A stretch of 64,000 bases of DNA, taken from the NCBI RefSeq assembly GCF_023343835.1, contig NC_064435.1, positions 77,386,134 through 77,450,133 on the forward strand, in the 5' to 3' direction. Each line of letters opens with the position of its first letter. Within the stretch, counting starts at the first letter, position 1. A model generated the notes under the pieces. The model saw only the letters and a program-made list of their open reading frames with translations, ran no database searches and had not been told where the DNA came from. Below, piece after piece: positions 61,241-64,000 of the stretch. Origin of the DNA: Lagopus muta (lineage: Eukaryota > Chordata > Aves > Galliformes > Phasianidae). The position numbers and the translations under genes are program-made.

Positions 61241-61530
61241 CTGCCTGCTTGCAGGTGAAAGAAGACTGGAAGTTGATTGCAGAGTATGAAGCAGGTCCTA
61301 TTTCACTGAAATCTTCTGCCAGTGACTGCCACATAGAGAGAGTCATGTAGAGTACACAGAAAGTATTATGCAGAAAATTCCCATTTTGTGGTTGCCTTCT
61401 TGACTTGTTTATCCTTTGTTTCCAAAGGATCCCTTCTCTATGAGGGCAATTTCCATTACTGTTTTCATTGCTGTCTCTGAGATCCACATTCTGTATTGAG
61501 AAGCTGCTGAACATCTTTGCTCCAGTGTAC
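61241..61530 (-). other. Candidate 290-nt exon on the minus strand
   Basis: Read on the minus strand, an acceptor-like CCTGTTTCCTGTAG ends just before the segment. A strong donor-like GGCAG/GTATGAG closes it (donor at 61239-61240). One frame is open across the whole segment, with an ATG at 61512-61514; pieces read MFSSFSIQNVDLRDSNENSN and EDFSEIGPASYSAINFQSSF. It is serine- and asparagine-rich with no recognised domain. The length is not a multiple of three, so it would join exons of different phase. Chance remains a real alternative. Confidence 0.2.
61411..61430. repeat. Perfect 8-bp hairpin with 4-nt loop
   Basis: ATCCTTTG (61411-61418) pairs with CAAAGGAT (61423-61430) around TTTC. It lies inside the minus-strand exon candidate. 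Confidence 0.8.
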
Positions 61531-62644
61531 CTACAGGAAACAGGTACTCTGTTCAGTCACACAAAGCGAAAATTCAAAGTCTGTCAAGTGCCTGAAGACT
61601 CCTTTCATCTTTATAACTAGTAGCACTTTCTTTAGGCAGAACTGTTTATACACTGTTAAAGTCACTGCTATCACTTCCTCAGTTTCATATTAAACCAAAT
61701 TTTTTTTTTAGATCATTGCAAGCAAGAGCTGCAGTTGCTTCCAAGTGCCCACTTCTAGTTGTCAAAATGTTTGCAGGCAGTATAATATCAAGCCAACAAC
61801 GTCTTACATTATGAACAAACAATGACAGCCATTCATGTAGTCAGCCTTACCTACTTTTATCATGTCAACAACAGGCAAGAATTGATGATTAAGAAACCTG
61901 AGAGAAAAAGAAGACTAAAGAGGAAAGAAAAGATGCAGAGAAACTGAATGACTTGTCTATCATATAGCAAACTGCCGACAGAAACTAATTTCATGCCTCC
62001 AGCTAGCAGTTTCTGCTAGACTGTTAGAGCCAAATATTTATGGAGTTAAAGAGTTAAAAACCTGTGTAAAGACAGATACCAGCAATAAGTACAATGCTCT
62101 TGTATTCTTTCCCTTGCTGATCTTTCTCTGATACCATGACTATAAGTCATTCTTCTGAAGATGGACAGAACATAGCATGTTTTGTAAGTTAAGCAGAAAT
62201 TATATTTTTTCAGAACACCTCTACAGAAAGCAAGCCTGTGATTGGAAGTCAGTTGAATCAGTAAAACAAGAGTTACACATCTCTGCATTATTAACTTAAA
62301 ATAGTTGTCGTTTACATTTCTAATTACCTACATTGCAGAACTGGATACTTGGTTCCTTCACAATTTAATTTGCATTTTTTTCAATAATATCACAAAAGCA
62401 AGATTTTCACAGTTACCAAATTATGTATTTCAGCATTAACCAGAAAGGTTTAGGGCTATTTCCTTTAAAATTTGAACTTTAATTGGCATGTAACCCTATT
62501 TTATCAAAACACTGTCATACATAGCAACAAATTTCCACAAGTACAGGTAATACAAGAACTGAGATTTAAACAAATTATATTTTGCCCAACAGTGATACCC
62601 TCTATAAGAAGATAACAGATGTACAGCCATAGCATTATCTACAG

Positions 62645-62682
62645 TACTTTATTACTCCATTCACTACTTTATTACTCCATTC
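62645..62682. repeat. 18-bp direct duplication, 20-base period
   Basis: TACTTTATTACTCCATTC occurs at 62645-62662 and again at 62665-62682, separated by AC. It is a simple local duplication. Confidence 0.88.
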
Positions 62683-64000
62683 TTCTGAAAATTCTTGTTA
62701 TGGTGTAACTGATCTTTTATTTCTGTTAGGTGTAGCTTGAATTATGATGTGCATGTATAGGAAACCTACACAGCTTCATGTATTTTCTACAGTGTGAATC
62801 CTATTTAATCTGCCAAGTATGATTCTGAATCACCTAACACTCAAACACTTTTAATCTGCAGTTTTAATAAAAGAAACACAAGAAAGTTGCTTTTTCTCAC
62901 AGTATTTCAAACTGTTTGAACTGCTCTCCTGGATTGCTGCTATTATTCCCCTTGGCCCACCTTCTTGTTTCTGTCACCTTTGTCATTCTGAACAAGGGGG
63001 AGGAGTCTAGAGTCTTAGATAGGAAAAGATCAGTTTGCCTGTATCCTGTGTGTCTGGGTCTGGCAATAGCTGTAGGTCCTGTCTGTTCTCAGTTCAGACA
63101 AAAAGCAATATTCTGGTAATTAGCCTTAAGAATGTCTAAACAGCCTGAGATGAACAAGGTTGCCAGAGTGCAAAGCAAAATTACACTGTCTTCTTTATAC
63201 AGAAGGAGTAGGGCACACAGCATTTAGTATGTATAAATCAGTAAGAATGATGCACCTGAAATGTGGTTTGAAAAGGGCAGCAGCCTCCTAAAAAGCTTGA
63301 GAAGCTAGTTTTTAACTTTGAAGAAAGAACTGAAAGTTGAAGTTCAGCTTGTGTTATGATTATTGTACCCATTATGTCCCCCACCCCCAACCCCTTTTTT
63401 TTCCCTGTGCATAAAAGGCTCATAACTCATCATCAAAATGGCCAGTGTTAAGAGCAATCTCTAGAGCTGAAGAAACTTGCACATTCTTTACTATTAAGAC
63501 ATTTTTTTCAAAGAACCATTTATTTACACTCTGTGTTCTCAGATTTGACTTGAATTGGGATGTACCTTGAAAAATGATCCTGTTTATAATGCTCTACAAA
63601 AAATCTGTAGCACTTTTTACAGTGCTAACTGCAACACTGTACACCACTGATTTTTCCTCTTATAAAGGCAACTGTTTCACTAAAAACAAATAGATGACAT
63701 TTCTTTGCAATCTTAGAGAACTCATTAGTGAAAAAGTAAATGCAAGCTGTACTACAAGGTGATTATTTACTGAGTTGGGTATGACAGAGGATGAGTTATT
63801 TGGCAATATGAAAATCTGGAAGTATTGGTGGCCAGACGCCGACTGGCTCGTTAAATCCATGCAAATTGTGAAATGGTATAAAAATAGGCACAATTCATTT
63901 TTACTGAAAGATATTTTCACAAAGATAACAATCAAATTATATGAAGTTATTTGAAAAGTTACTAGTGAGTTCAAGCTATAATTGACTTTTTCAGTGAGTT

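Larger units (their letters stand above)
51676..64000. other. Long AT-rich unique stretch, no gene recognised
   Basis: Over 12 kb carries no recognised transposon. It holds a pyrimidine-rich tract (53783-53832), a G-rich quadruplex motif (57291-57317), a purine tract (58908-58950), an (AT)n run (60463-60482), a hairpin (61411-61430), a 20-base-period duplication (62645-62682) and two exon-like segments (59127-59375 plus, 61241-61530 minus). A GC-richer patch at 55760-55980 includes a CCAG/GTGAGTAG donor-like site near 55839-55848 without a supported exon. Confidence 0.62.

Noticed and set aside
63660..63974. 104-codon minus-strand frame near the window end
   Set aside because: It begins with TTG, is hydrophobic and AT-driven, and resembles no family.
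1..64000. tRNA, rRNA, CRISPR arrays, prophage or operon structures
   Set aside because: None were seen; no cloverleaf-type B-box/A-box pairs, regularly spaced repeats or compact gene runs were noticed by eye, though a covariance-model scan was not possible.

Overview
This window is eukaryotic, AT-rich, non-coding vertebrate DNA. It is almost certainly from a bird and most likely a galliform such as chicken or a relative. Two things point there. At least eleven CR1-type non-LTR retrotransposon fragments are present, several ending in the tandem octamers (ATTCTATG or ATTCTGTG) typical of avian CR1. There is also one short mariner-type DNA transposon whose termini and transposase remnant resemble the chicken Galluhop (Mariner1_GG) family, recognised from memory. 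No bacterial-style operon, rRNA, tRNA or CRISPR array was seen, and no complete protein-coding gene. Most long reading frames belong to CR1 reverse-transcriptase remnants or to simple repeats.

Layout. 1-7849 is repeat-poor AT-rich DNA. 7850-10223 holds two minus-strand CR1 copies (one ancient, one clearer) and an (AT)n tract. 10224-16980 is unique DNA. 16981-17362 is a plus-strand CR1 3' end. 17363-24149 is unique apart from a (TCTA)n microsatellite. 24150-29862 is the repeat cluster: three minus-strand CR1 fragments, a probable solo LTR, and a degraded plus-strand CR1 interrupted by a 47-base poly(A). 29863-41516 is unique. 41517-44124 holds an A-rich tract and three plus-strand CR1 fragments, the middle one retaining an intact open C-terminal reverse-transcriptase frame. 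44125-50857 contains a 160-bp perfect (TTCC)40 microsatellite and the 523-bp mariner remnant. 50858-51675 is a minus-strand CR1 with an internal 3' deletion. 51676-64000 is unique DNA.

The window therefore reads as intergenic DNA or the interior of a very large intron. A few short open segments are flanked by plausible splice signals (best: 49306-49374, 59127-59375 and, on the minus strand, 61241-61530). They are listed as low-confidence exon candidates, because such patterns also arise by chance in 64 kb. Other sequence-level signals are three canonical G-quadruplex motifs, several short perfect hairpins or palindromes and two short direct duplications. I did not find convincing evidence of a new biological system.
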